A DNA stretch of 24,484 nucleotides from positions 1-24,484 of the IMG/VR virus record IMGVR_UViG_3300032278_000114, one strand, 5' to 3'. Numbering within the stretch: the stretch's first letter is position 1; each line of letters starts with the position of its first letter. This DNA is from a virus. Below are positions 8,301 through 15,156 of the stretch, one piece after another. The notes beneath the pieces were generated by a model that was not told the origin of the DNA, ran no database searches, and saw only the letters and a program-made list of their open reading frames with translations. The translations under genes were made by a program, and so were the position numbers.

Positions 8301-11300
8301 AAAGAATGGAGAAGACACATCGCATTTAGATGATATCATAGATGAACTTGAAGAAGAGGTGGAGAGGGCTCACGAGCAAGAAACTGGGGAAGGGGATAAA
8401 CCTAGGTCTGATGTCGCGCATAACTTTGAAAGAAAAATGCACGCCGATTATGAAGCCATAACTCAAATGGCTACAATGATGTTAAGCGAAATGTCAGAAG
8501 AGCAGATTAAAAAGCACTTTGACACTTCTAACGGTAACCAATTCATTGACAATGCCGATATGTTATTCAGAGAAGCCAATAGAGCACTCATGCATTTAGA
8601 CCATTCTGTACACGGTTTGACTACATATGGGGAAGACATAGATAAAGTTGAGAAAACTCCTGTTCAAGAGTTAAAAGGAGAAGAAGGAGAAAGCCCACAT
8701 CTGGACCTTGCTGGGCATATGCGAGAGCACGGTCACCTTGTGACTGAAGAAACGAGTGCTAATGATATACTAGAGATGTTAGGTGTAGGTAATGATAAAC
8801 ACTTATTGGATGCTAAAGAAATAATGCTAAAGTATAGTGAAGAGAAGAAGAAGGCACGAGAAGCAGGGTTATTGCCTGAAACAGACCCTGATTATGAAAG
8901 CGCCCATCAAAAGGCAATATCAAAAGTTGGTAGTAGGGCATATGAGAATGCTAGGATTATCACAGACGGTCATAGTCAATTAGTAGACCAAATCAAGAAC
9001 TATGTTGGTGTACATGGACCTCGTATGATAATGAGCAATGGGCAGTTTATGTCCACTAATCCTTCGATTGATGGTTCAGAAACACCCTTTGAGGATTATC
9101 ATGGTGTGAGGGACATAGACATGTTTGTGGGGGCTCAATTCAAAGGTATGAACAAGAAAGCGAGACAAGCAGGGGCTTGGCGACACACTAATGAATTAGC
9201 AAAGATGTTTAGGGGCCCAGAAGAAGAATACAAAGACATGTATGGTTTAGATTTCATACCAGCACCTATAATCAAAACGGGAGAGAAGGACAAGGTATCT
9301 GGTTTTACTGCTGCTCCAGTTGGAAAAATACCCGGTAAGAGATTTGTGCATCAAGGGAGAACGGCTAACGAGGCAGTACATCGTTTGAGGGATATCGTTC
9401 TTCATGACCCTTCTATGGAGTTACAATTTCAAGAAATCAAAGAACCGATAACAAAAGAGGAACTTCATTGGGGGGACGGAAGGAAAATAGATGGTACTTC
9501 ACCTCATGGACATACTGTTTGTGACCTTGCTGTGAGTGGTGGTTTGGAAGATGGTAGGGTTGGTAAACCTACTTTTGGATTCGATTTCAATGAAGGAAAA
9601 TCCTTCATGGGTGAGAACATAACCAAACCAGTAAGTCTTTTACCTACACCTTTTGATAATTTGTATAGGGCATTCTCCAAAGGATTAGGGGTAGATGGTG
9701 AAAAGATGGTTCAAAGTGCTTGGGATAATCAAGAGCCCAGAGAGCAAATCATCACTCCTTCAAATACTCCTGATATCGAAGGTGTAACTCCTAACACCAC
9801 TCCACCATTCTTTGAAGCATTGAGTTTGAGTGAGCCTTCAGATTACGCTTCATTCTTATTGAATCCTGATGTGCTTTTACTGAAAGGGGACAAGAGCCCT
9901 GAATGGGTTCCTCCAATCAGACCGATGCATAGAATTTTTGAATTGAAGGATTTAGAGCAATTAAGAGGTTTTACTGGTAGTTGGGTAGTATCTAAGTGGT
10001 ACGATGGTCAAAGAATAGTGATAACGAGAAAGAAAAATCGAATTACTGCTTACAATGAGAAAGGGGGGAGAATAGGATTACCTGATTGGGCTCGTAAAGG
10101 TTTGAAGAAAATGAATGATAAGACCTACACTATTGATGGGGTATTAGGTGATGATGAATTACATGTCATTGATATCATGCAATATGACGGCACAGATATT
10201 ATGGATTTATCTGCGAATGAAAGATTAAAAGTTCTAAGAGGTCAATTCGATAGTCATGATACTGTTATGATACCCGGCCCATTCGATACTCGTGTAACAG
10301 ACGAAAACGGTTTAGAGGGAGTTGTTAAGGATTTACTCAAGGATTCTGACACTCTTTTACTGAAGGATTCCAATAGTACTTACATGCGTGGGGAGATTCG
10401 TCATCCTAAATGGATTCTTTTGAGACCCGGAAAAGAATTGAATTTCTTGGTACTAGACAGAAGAGGTAGTGGGCCTTTCACATATCGGTTGGGTGCTGGT
10501 CCTCTTCTCGATGATGAGGGACTAGGTAACAGGGCTGTTAATTACAAGGGGTCTGTTTATCTTGATGCGGGGACTGTGGAAAGTCCAAAGCCTTTTGATG
10601 AGGGTGAAATAATCAGAGTAAATGTGAGTGGTGTGAAGCAATTCAACAAAGGAGGTAGAGACATCTATACCGTCACACCGACAGATGTGAAAGGAGAAGG
10701 AGAAGGAGAAGGGGTAGTGAGTATGGAAACTTTGGGTCTTTTGACTAAATCTCTAGAACCGCTTCATTTCCCTCATGATGTGAAAATCATAGACAATAAC
10801 ATACTTGTGAAGATGTATCACGATAATGTTGTTTACGATTTGGAGAAAACACAAGATGGGTATTGGGCTAGTTCTCCAGAAACGGTACTCTCTAATATTT
10901 CCACTAATGATTATTCCATTCGTCTTAGTGAGAGTTTGAAACCATTCTGGGCTCAAGTGGCATCTATGCTTTTGAAAGGAAAGATAGAAAGGGTTGTGGA
11001 AGAGGATAAGATACCAGATAATACTGAAGAAACTATGGAAGAGGAATCTGCTGGGTTACTAAAACCGGGTAAAGACAAGAATCTCCTGCTGAAACCTGAA
11101 GCGATAAAAGGTCTGAAACTCATAGAAGAGGCGTTGGATATTTTAGAAAAAGAGCAATACTACAACACTACTGGACCTAAAGGGCTAGGCATTGATGTGG
11201 GTTCTCTAACTGAAAGTCCAAGGGGACCAACTAAGTTGGTAGGTGAAGAATCAATGCCTGATTATGATATGCGCGTGAGACCTACTGAAGATTCAGAACG

Positions 11301-11427
11301 GCCATACAAAAGTAAAACTCCGCAAAATAGCGAGGTTAAGGGTAAAAAGAGTAAGAAATTAGTCACAGATGAGGGGCAGTCCCTCGATTTGGAGTTAGAT
11401 TCTAAGGAAGCGGTGTTATCTGACTGA
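5323..11427 (+). CDS. Giant 2034-residue protein with degenerate DNA-ligase-like domain
   Basis: Starts at GTG 5323, eight bases after GAGGTG (5309-5314). Residues 1 to about 1480 are highly charged, His-rich and mostly unrecognised. Residues about 1520-1790 resemble an ATP-dependent DNA ligase nucleotidyltransferase plus OB fold: motif I-like SKWYDGQR (K1558), motif III-like TIDGVL (1604-1608) followed by ELHVIDIMQYDGTDI and an NERLKVL helix, motif IV-like TLLLKDSNSTYMRG (K1681, Y1687), motif V-like KWILLRP (W1697), then an OB-like IIRVNVSGVKQF. Key residues deviate: the motif I Lys is one place too far from the Asp-Gly, the motif III Glu is Val, the motif IV Glu is Asp, and a motif V Lys is Leu. 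Catalysis is therefore doubtful. The C-terminal 240 residues are acidic and repeat-prone. Location between portal and protease suggests a virion-packaged or head-assembly protein. Confidence 0.7.
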   Translation: MREDAPDVFIRERDNLLKSMFDGQDVDLSVGNYLLAKDNLFAHGFEPDITWRERTCDSFSYDILKANLNVASGSDAEKMTLRELAKRFPGHLVDHPWVGKIRNLVTGSGEKPEEDRDKIAQRIANSHSYKHSVEPLPDEHFGKPHEFPLHDIHNPLRFQNAITGRPEMIEMIRRNFLPRNPGALSEMQEEMERDKLEQEHLRKKGSVNYHGIKDEDTDEREWPFRAPLKGLKEATLQHQHQLYERDYDRWGKSGSAKSKRLDLEEEYPDSPERVDYELRRAHFEDRADRWESDDVQYERGEEPTLEELMAMEGGWGKHGADIKPKPKVQHDHFLGDDGYFLGLEWLTPEERSLVRSHIEDKGLHSQDAQEIVLPDGHILSAGRIIDNIRARYAPAAHHSGRSVVQNIPSMLPLVEEDTVPEETHQHYALNDMLHNSGFDEDGNYHHKRGTSIHHHKTSVEDLDDEEKEIFPTGKPLPLTSLHDTITDNLRKTLGHEKKYEMDSKGEPKPWDGKSWKDEVTGEDVDSFQGIPYLTSDMLKNIKKSDHLKEAIRTSSHGKNRIPREAILLAMGYDSNGKPINVGEHPYLGKHHNGVLTDENLMQQILESASKRSTLNQQGFDIRNEDLTGGVLGPEIADLTPEEKALFKEHSSGHLEGRAARWTDAWKLGGRGRNPLLDMELRHDGISKHDKDTNTNTSMFGVEDLDRDTFTPNPKTAGAFSPFIPPASNLDTTRHNLISEFGHSSSRPGEEARSVTPKTNIYARMSHLMSGPMNRIRKLSQNAVNKLYGSKVKPTHMPLFHSNHMDAYGPYGMEQRTVYRGKKEGEEIRAGVAHLGEETSEASVDADTPKEEQEEKEWDATHGALGGEGKGEEGFVDYSDALEGDFVERTGKLHKNNHRRNNALAHRRRGAVLGYGRDFDDRAPRMLSSLDPKGEIGTGRYPVPHGTEQRDFENIDNFLRLTGHKPKQKPLDERRVSVSEEEWHSMLDYRDKMQKNGEDTSHLDDIIDELEEEVERAHEQETGEGDKPRSDVAHNFERKMHADYEAITQMATMMLSEMSEEQIKKHFDTSNGNQFIDNADMLFREANRALMHLDHSVHGLTTYGEDIDKVEKTPVQELKGEEGESPHLDLAGHMREHGHLVTEETSANDILEMLGVGNDKHLLDAKEIMLKYSEEKKKAREAGLLPETDPDYESAHQKAISKVGSRAYENARIITDGHSQLVDQIKNYVGVHGPRMIMSNGQFMSTNPSIDGSETPFEDYHGVRDIDMFVGAQFKGMNKKARQAGAWRHTNELAKMFRGPEEEYKDMYGLDFIPAPIIKTGEKDKVSGFTAAPVGKIPGKRFVHQGRTANEAVHRLRDIVLHDPSMELQFQEIKEPITKEELHWGDGRKIDGTSPHGHTVCDLAVSGGLEDGRVGKPTFGFDFNEGKSFMGENITKPVSLLPTPFDNLYRAFSKGLGVDGEKMVQSAWDNQEPREQIITPSNTPDIEGVTPNTTPPFFEALSLSEPSDYASFLLNPDVLLLKGDKSPEWVPPIRPMHRIFELKDLEQLRGFTGSWVVSKWYDGQRIVITRKKNRITAYNEKGGRIGLPDWARKGLKKMNDKTYTIDGVLGDDELHVIDIMQYDGTDIMDLSANERLKVLRGQFDSHDTVMIPGPFDTRVTDENGLEGVVKDLLKDSDTLLLKDSNSTYMRGEIRHPKWILLRPGKELNFLVLDRRGSGPFTYRLGAGPLLDDEGLGNRAVNYKGSVYLDAGTVESPKPFDEGEIIRVNVSGVKQFNKGGRDIYTVTPTDVKGEGEGEGVVSMETLGLLTKSLEPLHFPHDVKIIDNNILVKMYHDNVVYDLEKTQDGYWASSPETVLSNISTNDYSIRLSESLKPFWAQVASMLLKGKIERVVEEDKIPDNTEETMEEESAGLLKPGKDKNLLLKPEAIKGLKLIEEALDILEKEQYYNTTGPKGLGIDVGSLTESPRGPTKLVGEESMPDYDMRVRPTEDSERPYKSKTPQNSEVKGKKSKKLVTDEGQSLDLELDSKEAVLSD

Positions 11428-11432
11428 TGCCG

Positions 11433-11442
11433 TTTAATATAT
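11433..11442 (+). promoter_or_regulatory. Possible archaeal TATA box before protease-capsid genes
   Basis: The short gap after the giant gene holds TTTAATATAT, close to the archaeal TATA consensus TTTAWATA, about 30 bases before the GTG start. No clear BRE purines are seen upstream. It could drive a protease-scaffold-capsid transcript, which needs high output. Weak evidence: the region is AT-rich by chance as well. Confidence 0.3.
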
Positions 11443-11471
11443 GTAGTATGAACATTTAGCGAGTGATTAGT

Positions 11472-12833
11472 GTGTTGTCTTCTGTACGCTCTAAACCCGG
11501 TGAACAATCAGTACTGTTATTGAAAGGTGGAGATTTAGTAGTAGCAGGGTACGCAAGTGTAGAAGTAGTAGACAAGCAAGGTGACAAGATAACCAAAGAA
11601 GCACTCAGAGACGCATTTAAGAAATACATGGAGAGTGACAAGTACCGTAATGTACAACTAGCACATTCAAACATACAAATCGGTGAAGTTATACCAAGTT
11701 ATACAGATAGTGAAGGGAGGTTGTGGAAAAGCGAAGTTGATGATGTCGGAATGTTTGTAGTTGTAGAACTGAGAGAAGACATCGAAAAAGCAAAAGAAGT
11801 CGCTGCCGAAATACGAAAAGGCTCGTTAAGAGGATTTAGTATTGGTGGGCAAGCATTCAAGCGTGTTAGAAAGAGCGACAAAGAACACGGCGACTATCAA
11901 GAAATCAGCAAACTGGAACTGCACGAAGTAACAATCTGTGAGAAAGGAATAAACCCGGAAGCGACATTCAAAATTCTAAAAGAGGATAATGGAAAAAATA
12001 AGGTGAATAAAATGGCAGATGAAGATAACGATATTATGACACAGATGGGCGATGTTCTTACTCGCTTGGAGTCTAGGCTTGATGCCTTTGAGAAGGGAGA
12101 TAAACCTGCCTTCTTGGAGGGGAAAGACGATGATGATAAAAAGGACTCAAAGAAGAAAGAGAATATTGAGGAAGAGTTAGTAGAGAAGGGAGAGGAATAC
12201 TCCGATGTAATTACTTCTGAATATCTAAACTGGATGGAAGATACACTAAAGAGCGCGGGTGTAAACACAATAGCCGCAAGAGAACACTTCGATGATGTGG
12301 AGAAGGCTAATCTTGGTTCTACTCCTGAAGAGTTGGCTGACACTGAGGCTGCTAAGGGCGGTCAAGTCAAGGGCAGGGCGCAGGAGGGCGGTAAGCCTTC
12401 CACTAACGCGGTTGCCCGCACGACTGGAAAGGGTAGTTCGACCAAGAAAGGTGAGTTTCTTCACCCTTCAGAGGTGACCCACTCAGATATTGAGGCTGCT
12501 TACGAGGTTTACAAGGCTGCAGCACTAGAGCAGGAGTTTAGGACTGCGCTAGAGCACGAGTTCACAAATCGCTATGGTAGCGAGAGGACAGAAGAGATTT
12601 CCAAGGCAGAGGCTGCTTCTTTCGATGCACGCAGCCCTCTTGACGAGATAAACAAGTCTATCGCTGCTCTTGGTGAGCGCATAGATACACTTGCTAATCC
12701 TACCGAGCCAGAAGTTGGAGAGGCACTACAGAAGTCTGAGGCTACTGTAGAGATACCCTCAACAATGGATTTGGCTGCTATGACTTGGGATGAGGTACAC
12801 CAACTTGCTGACAAGGCATTTAAGGTAGATTGA
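11472..12833 (+). CDS. Prohead protease fused in frame to scaffold
   Basis: 453 codons from GTG 11472, five bases after GAGTGA (11461-11466); an in-frame GTG at 11463 overlaps that box. Residues 1 to about 178 match a prohead protease of the S78 / XkdF-like type: VVAGYASVEVVDKQGDKI, catalytic-type His in QLAHSN (H65), and a Ser in GSLRGFSIGGQA (S123 or S118), then ELHEVTICEKGINPEA. The remainder is acidic, helical and charged like a scaffolding protein, ending in MTWDEVHQLADKAF. The protease matures the procapsid by cutting scaffold and capsid. At the junction an internal ribosome binding site and ATG lie in frame, and glutamate codon use changes abruptly, so this looks like two genes sharing one frame. 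The capsid gene follows 35 bases later. Confidence 0.82.
   Translation: MLSSVRSKPGEQSVLLLKGGDLVVAGYASVEVVDKQGDKITKEALRDAFKKYMESDKYRNVQLAHSNIQIGEVIPSYTDSEGRLWKSEVDDVGMFVVVELREDIEKAKEVAAEIRKGSLRGFSIGGQAFKRVRKSDKEHGDYQEISKLELHEVTICEKGINPEATFKILKEDNGKNKVNKMADEDNDIMTQMGDVLTRLESRLDAFEKGDKPAFLEGKDDDDKKDSKKKENIEEELVEKGEEYSDVITSEYLNWMEDTLKSAGVNTIAAREHFDDVEKANLGSTPEELADTEAAKGGQVKGRAQEGGKPSTNAVARTTGKGSSTKKGEFLHPSEVTHSDIEAAYEVYKAAALEQEFRTALEHEFTNRYGSERTEEISKAEAASFDARSPLDEINKSIAALGERIDTLANPTEPEVGEALQKSEATVEIPSTMDLAAMTWDEVHQLADKAFKVD
12000..12006 (+). promoter_or_regulatory. Internal ribosome binding site for nested scaffold
   Basis: AAGGTGA lies inside the protease-scaffold frame, five bases before the in-frame ATG at 12012. 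The local text (AAGGTGAATAAAATGGCA) looks like the intergenic leaders elsewhere in the window, such as the one before the capsid gene, rather than like coding sequence. Confidence 0.6.
12012..12833 (+). CDS. Nested in-frame scaffolding protein
   Basis: Internal start at ATG 12012 would give a 273-residue protein sharing the C-terminal part of the protease frame. It begins MADEDNDIMTQMGDVLTRLE, is rich in Asp, Glu and Lys with a KGDDDKKDSKKKE-like linker region, then long helices, and ends in a conserved-looking MTWDEVHQLADKAF tail. This is the arrangement of lambda C/Nu3, where scaffold is translated from within the protease gene. Scaffold ends often bind capsid subunits. Sequence shows the start and the SD; the scaffold role is inferred from composition and position just before the capsid gene. 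Confidence 0.6.
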   Translation: MADEDNDIMTQMGDVLTRLESRLDAFEKGDKPAFLEGKDDDDKKDSKKKENIEEELVEKGEEYSDVITSEYLNWMEDTLKSAGVNTIAAREHFDDVEKANLGSTPEELADTEAAKGGQVKGRAQEGGKPSTNAVARTTGKGSSTKKGEFLHPSEVTHSDIEAAYEVYKAAALEQEFRTALEHEFTNRYGSERTEEISKAEAASFDARSPLDEINKSIAALGERIDTLANPTEPEVGEALQKSEATVEIPSTMDLAAMTWDEVHQLADKAFKVD

Positions 12834-12855
12834 TTGAATAAAAAAGAGGAATAAT

Positions 12856-12862
12856 GAGGTGA
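12856..12862 (+). promoter_or_regulatory. Strong Shine-Dalgarno box of capsid gene
   Basis: GAGGTGA six bases before ATG 12869. It selects that start over an out-of-frame ATG at 12864. The same heptamer precedes the genes at 14043, 14466 and 18564. Confidence 0.7.
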
Positions 12863-12868
12863 AATGAT

Positions 12869-14005
12869 ATGGCAAGAAATTACATACGCACGATTACAGA
12901 TATGGAGCGCTATTACTATGGCGCTGGAAATGCAATGGGTTACTCGTACTCCGGTAGTGAACTACTGAAGGCCGACGCCCCAATGCTCTCAACTACTGCA
13001 GGAACTTATCAGGCGATTTATGGCCGCAAGGTCTGGTCGCAACTGAATCAGGAGTTCAACGCTTTCAGCATACTACCCAAGAAGCCTTGGGACAGGAGTG
13101 GATGGCGAGTTGTCACAGCCAAGCCCAATTCGGGTACTCTACATGGCGGAGTTGCTGAGAACGCAACCCTGCCTGAGACGGTCAAGCCGACTTTCCAGCA
13201 TGTGGCTGCAAAGCCCAAGACGATTGCTCACACCTTCGATATGTCGGAGACAGCAATCTTCCTCGCTGACAAGGACGATGGACTTGGAGACATTCGACAG
13301 GTTCTCAAAGAGGAAATGGGTAAGCACCACGCTGAGATGGTCAATAAGATGCTACTAACCGATGTAGGGACTGTATCAGCAAATAACTTTGAGTCCCTAG
13401 ACAGGATTACTGCAGGTAACACGAACATGACATACGGCGGTGGTGGTTCTGACCACGCTGCTGCTGGTGAAGAGGATATTTACTCGATTGACCGAAGCGC
13501 TAACACTTGGTCCTACGCCGAGGATAACGCTGCTGCGGCAAATCGCACATTGTCTCTAGACCAACTTGATGACTTGTTCCAGAAGATTTGGGTCCGTGGT
13601 GGAAACCCGAAGGTCATTCTAACGAAGTATGACACTCTGATGAGGCTACAGCAACTACTGCAGAGCCAGCAGAGGTTCATGGAAGAAAAGAGGGTCACTC
13701 CCACCTACAACGGTGTGAAGGGTGTGCCGGGTATGGAGGCAGGGTTCATCGTGGCAACTTACAATGGTGTCCCAATCATTCCGACCAAGGACATGCCAGC
13801 AGACGGACTCGGTAGACTATACTACCTAGACACCGACTACATACACTTCAGCACAGCGATACCGACACAATACTTTGAGTCGGGAATCGAGACTGGCGAC
13901 CCGTTCGCCATCAACAGACTGGGCCAAGAGGGACTGTACCGAACCATGGGTGAGGTATGGACGACTTTCTTTGGGGCTCAAGGGAGTATCCGTGACCTGA
14001 GTTGA
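12869..14005 (+). CDS. Major capsid protein (HK97-like fold expected)
   Basis: 378 residues. Builds the icosahedral shell. The call rests on position right after protease and scaffold, length typical of phage capsid proteins, and content: an N-terminal arm with GYSYSGSELLKADAPMLST, a W/K-rich SILPKKPWDRSGWRV region, a long helix around LGDIRQVLKEEMGKHHAEMVNK like the HK97 spine helix, and late AGFIVATYNGVPIIPTKDMP and FESGIETGDPFAINRLGQEG strands typical of P- and A-domain ends. Codon use is markedly C/G-ending compared with neighbours (lysine about 17 AAG to 1 AAA by my count), as expected for a very highly expressed protein. A maturation cut after LLK34 is possible but unproven. Confidence 0.85.
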   Translation: MARNYIRTITDMERYYYGAGNAMGYSYSGSELLKADAPMLSTTAGTYQAIYGRKVWSQLNQEFNAFSILPKKPWDRSGWRVVTAKPNSGTLHGGVAENATLPETVKPTFQHVAAKPKTIAHTFDMSETAIFLADKDDGLGDIRQVLKEEMGKHHAEMVNKMLLTDVGTVSANNFESLDRITAGNTNMTYGGGGSDHAAAGEEDIYSIDRSANTWSYAEDNAAAANRTLSLDQLDDLFQKIWVRGGNPKVILTKYDTLMRLQQLLQSQQRFMEEKRVTPTYNGVKGVPGMEAGFIVATYNGVPIIPTKDMPADGLGRLYYLDTDYIHFSTAIPTQYFESGIETGDPFAINRLGQEGLYRTMGEVWTTFFGAQGSIRDLS

Positions 14006-14042
14006 GGTACATAGGAAGAAAAATGAATAAGAGGTGAAAAAT

Positions 14043-14456
14043 ATGGCAGTAACATTTACAAGAAGTACAGGAAGCAACGGAGTAATGACCGTAGATTTTG
14101 AATTAGACCTATATGCGGGTGCACTAGAGAGTAGCACTCGTTGGTTAGACGGCGCAGCAGGGGTAGCAGATGCTTATCCCGGCGCTATAACTGGGTTCCA
14201 AGCAACCAACGACGATACTATCAATACAGCAGGACGAGGATTGAAACTAGTTGTTGGTACTTGCACTTTGGTGGAGAACAACAACGCCTTCACCGTTGGT
14301 GGAGATGGTGACACAGTTCACGCAATAGTGGTTGGCGGCTCAGGAGTCGCAGCGACATCTTGCTCAGTAGACTCAGGGCTCGGAACAGGGATAATCGTCT
14401 TCGCTTGCGAAGGTAACCTAACTGGAAGCACCGGATTTATGGCAATAGTCTCTTGA
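14043..14456 (+). CDS. Small Gly/Ala/Thr-rich beta protein, possible decoration protein
   Basis: 137 residues from ATG 14043, five bases after GAGGTGA (14031-14037); an in-frame GTG at 14034 lies inside that box. The sequence is beta-strand-like, low in Lys and rich in Gly, Ala, Thr and Val (for example AIVVGGSGVAATSCSVDSGL). It has two Cys and no helical domain. Placement directly after the capsid gene is the usual site of a capsid decoration or cement protein. Codon use favours A-ending codons, unlike the capsid gene before it. Function is inferred from position and composition only. Confidence 0.7.
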   Translation: MAVTFTRSTGSNGVMTVDFELDLYAGALESSTRWLDGAAGVADAYPGAITGFQATNDDTINTAGRGLKLVVGTCTLVENNNAFTVGGDGDTVHAIVVGGSGVAATSCSVDSGLGTGIIVFACEGNLTGSTGFMAIVS

Positions 14457-14461
14457 GGTGA
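14455..14461 (+). promoter_or_regulatory. Shine-Dalgarno box that selects a TTG start
   Basis: GAGGTGA overlaps the stop of the upstream gene by two bases and lies four bases before TTG 14466. No ATG or GTG near it opens the frame, so the TTG start is well supported. Confidence 0.65.
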
Positions 14462-14465
14462 GTAA

Positions 14466-14888
14466 TTGCCTTTAGTGACTTACAAGGGGCCTGAATTTTA
14501 CAGGCGCTCGCCAGATGTCTATCATCCTGATTTCACCAGAGGTGAGGTTAGGGAAGTCAGTCAGGCTTGGTTAGATAAACATCGCAGACGATTAGTTGAG
14601 CCTTATTTCATACTGGAGGGCGATGAACCCCCACATGTGGATGCAGGTAATGATGGGATTCCCGACGCTTCTTGGCGTAGAAAGGAAATCATAGCGTGGT
14701 TAAGCGCTTATGATGTGGAATTGACTGGTGCTTATTACACCAAGTCTGCTCTTCTAGGATTAGTAGATACGATTTTAAGTCCAGAAGCGCCCCAAGAATT
14801 AGAGGCGTTAGAGGAAGAGGCCGTCGAAGCGGAAGCAGAAGTTGAAGCAGAAGTTGAAGCGGAAGAAATAGCAGAAATAACGGAGTGA
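14466..14888 (+). CDS. Head-module protein with HeH/SAP-like helical domain
   Basis: 140 residues from a TTG start. The N-terminal 55 residues include VTYKGPEFYRRSPDVYHPDF and are aromatic-rich, as in small phage head accessory proteins. Residues about 69-104 (SWRRKEIIAWLSAYDVELTG then YTKSALLGLVDTI) fit the helix-extended loop-helix (HeH/LEM/SAP-like) pattern: W-x2-KEIIAWL, a loop, then TKxxLL. Such domains usually bind DNA or protein. The C-terminus is an acidic Glu/Ala/Val repeat. The order capsid, small beta protein, HeH protein resembles other phage head modules. Exact role unknown; it may contact packaged DNA or the neck. Confidence 0.7.
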   Translation: MPLVTYKGPEFYRRSPDVYHPDFTRGEVREVSQAWLDKHRRRLVEPYFILEGDEPPHVDAGNDGIPDASWRRKEIIAWLSAYDVELTGAYYTKSALLGLVDTILSPEAPQELEALEEEAVEAEAEVEAEVEAEEIAEITE

Positions 14889-14895
14889 ATAAATT

Positions 14896-15141
14896 ATGGC
14901 AATAGTATTTGATAATAGACCGACAATATTGGGCAACTTGATGCTCGTAACAGGAACATGGGCCAATAATGACACCGAAGTAGACCTTTCAGGGTACTTG
15001 GCTGATATTCTACATTTCGATGTAACCGCTAACAGCGCAACTGAACAAGCAAACCCTACTGGGTATGTGGGAACTACAGGGCACTTTACGGAGTCTGGTA
15101 GTGATGGTGGGCGTTTCATTGCTCTAGGACACCGCAATTGA
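14896..15141 (+). CDS. Small beta-rich head protein, unknown
   Basis: 81 residues from ATG 14896, with GGAGTGA (14882-14888) seven bases upstream. It begins MAIVFDNRPTILGNLMLVTG and continues with Gly/Thr-rich strands (GYVGTTGHFTESGSDGG). The opening 'GNLMLVTGTW' followed by 'LADILHFDVTAN' resembles short decoration-type proteins found after phage capsid genes, but I cannot name the family. No Cys, no membrane segment. It may form a pair with the 137-residue beta protein upstream. Confidence 0.65.
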   Translation: MAIVFDNRPTILGNLMLVTGTWANNDTEVDLSGYLADILHFDVTANSATEQANPTGYVGTTGHFTESGSDGGRFIALGHRN

Positions 15142-15156
15142 TGGCGGTGACCTTAG

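Noticed and set aside
9985-10430. Calling the giant protein an active ATP-dependent DNA ligase
   Set aside because: The motif I Lys spacing is wrong and the motif III, IV and V catalytic residues are substituted, so only a ligase-like fold is claimed.
11428-11471. Transcription terminator after the giant gene
   Set aside because: No poly-T tract or GC-rich hairpin is present; only an AT-rich stretch that could instead be a promoter.
11897-12343. Reverse-strand 148-residue open frame
   Set aside because: Ser-rich text antisense to the acidic Glu/Lys-rich scaffold; typical shadow frame opposite a biased gene.
12292-12477. Forward 61-residue frame inside the scaffold region
   Set aside because: Arg/Leu-rich out-of-frame text within a well-supported coding region.
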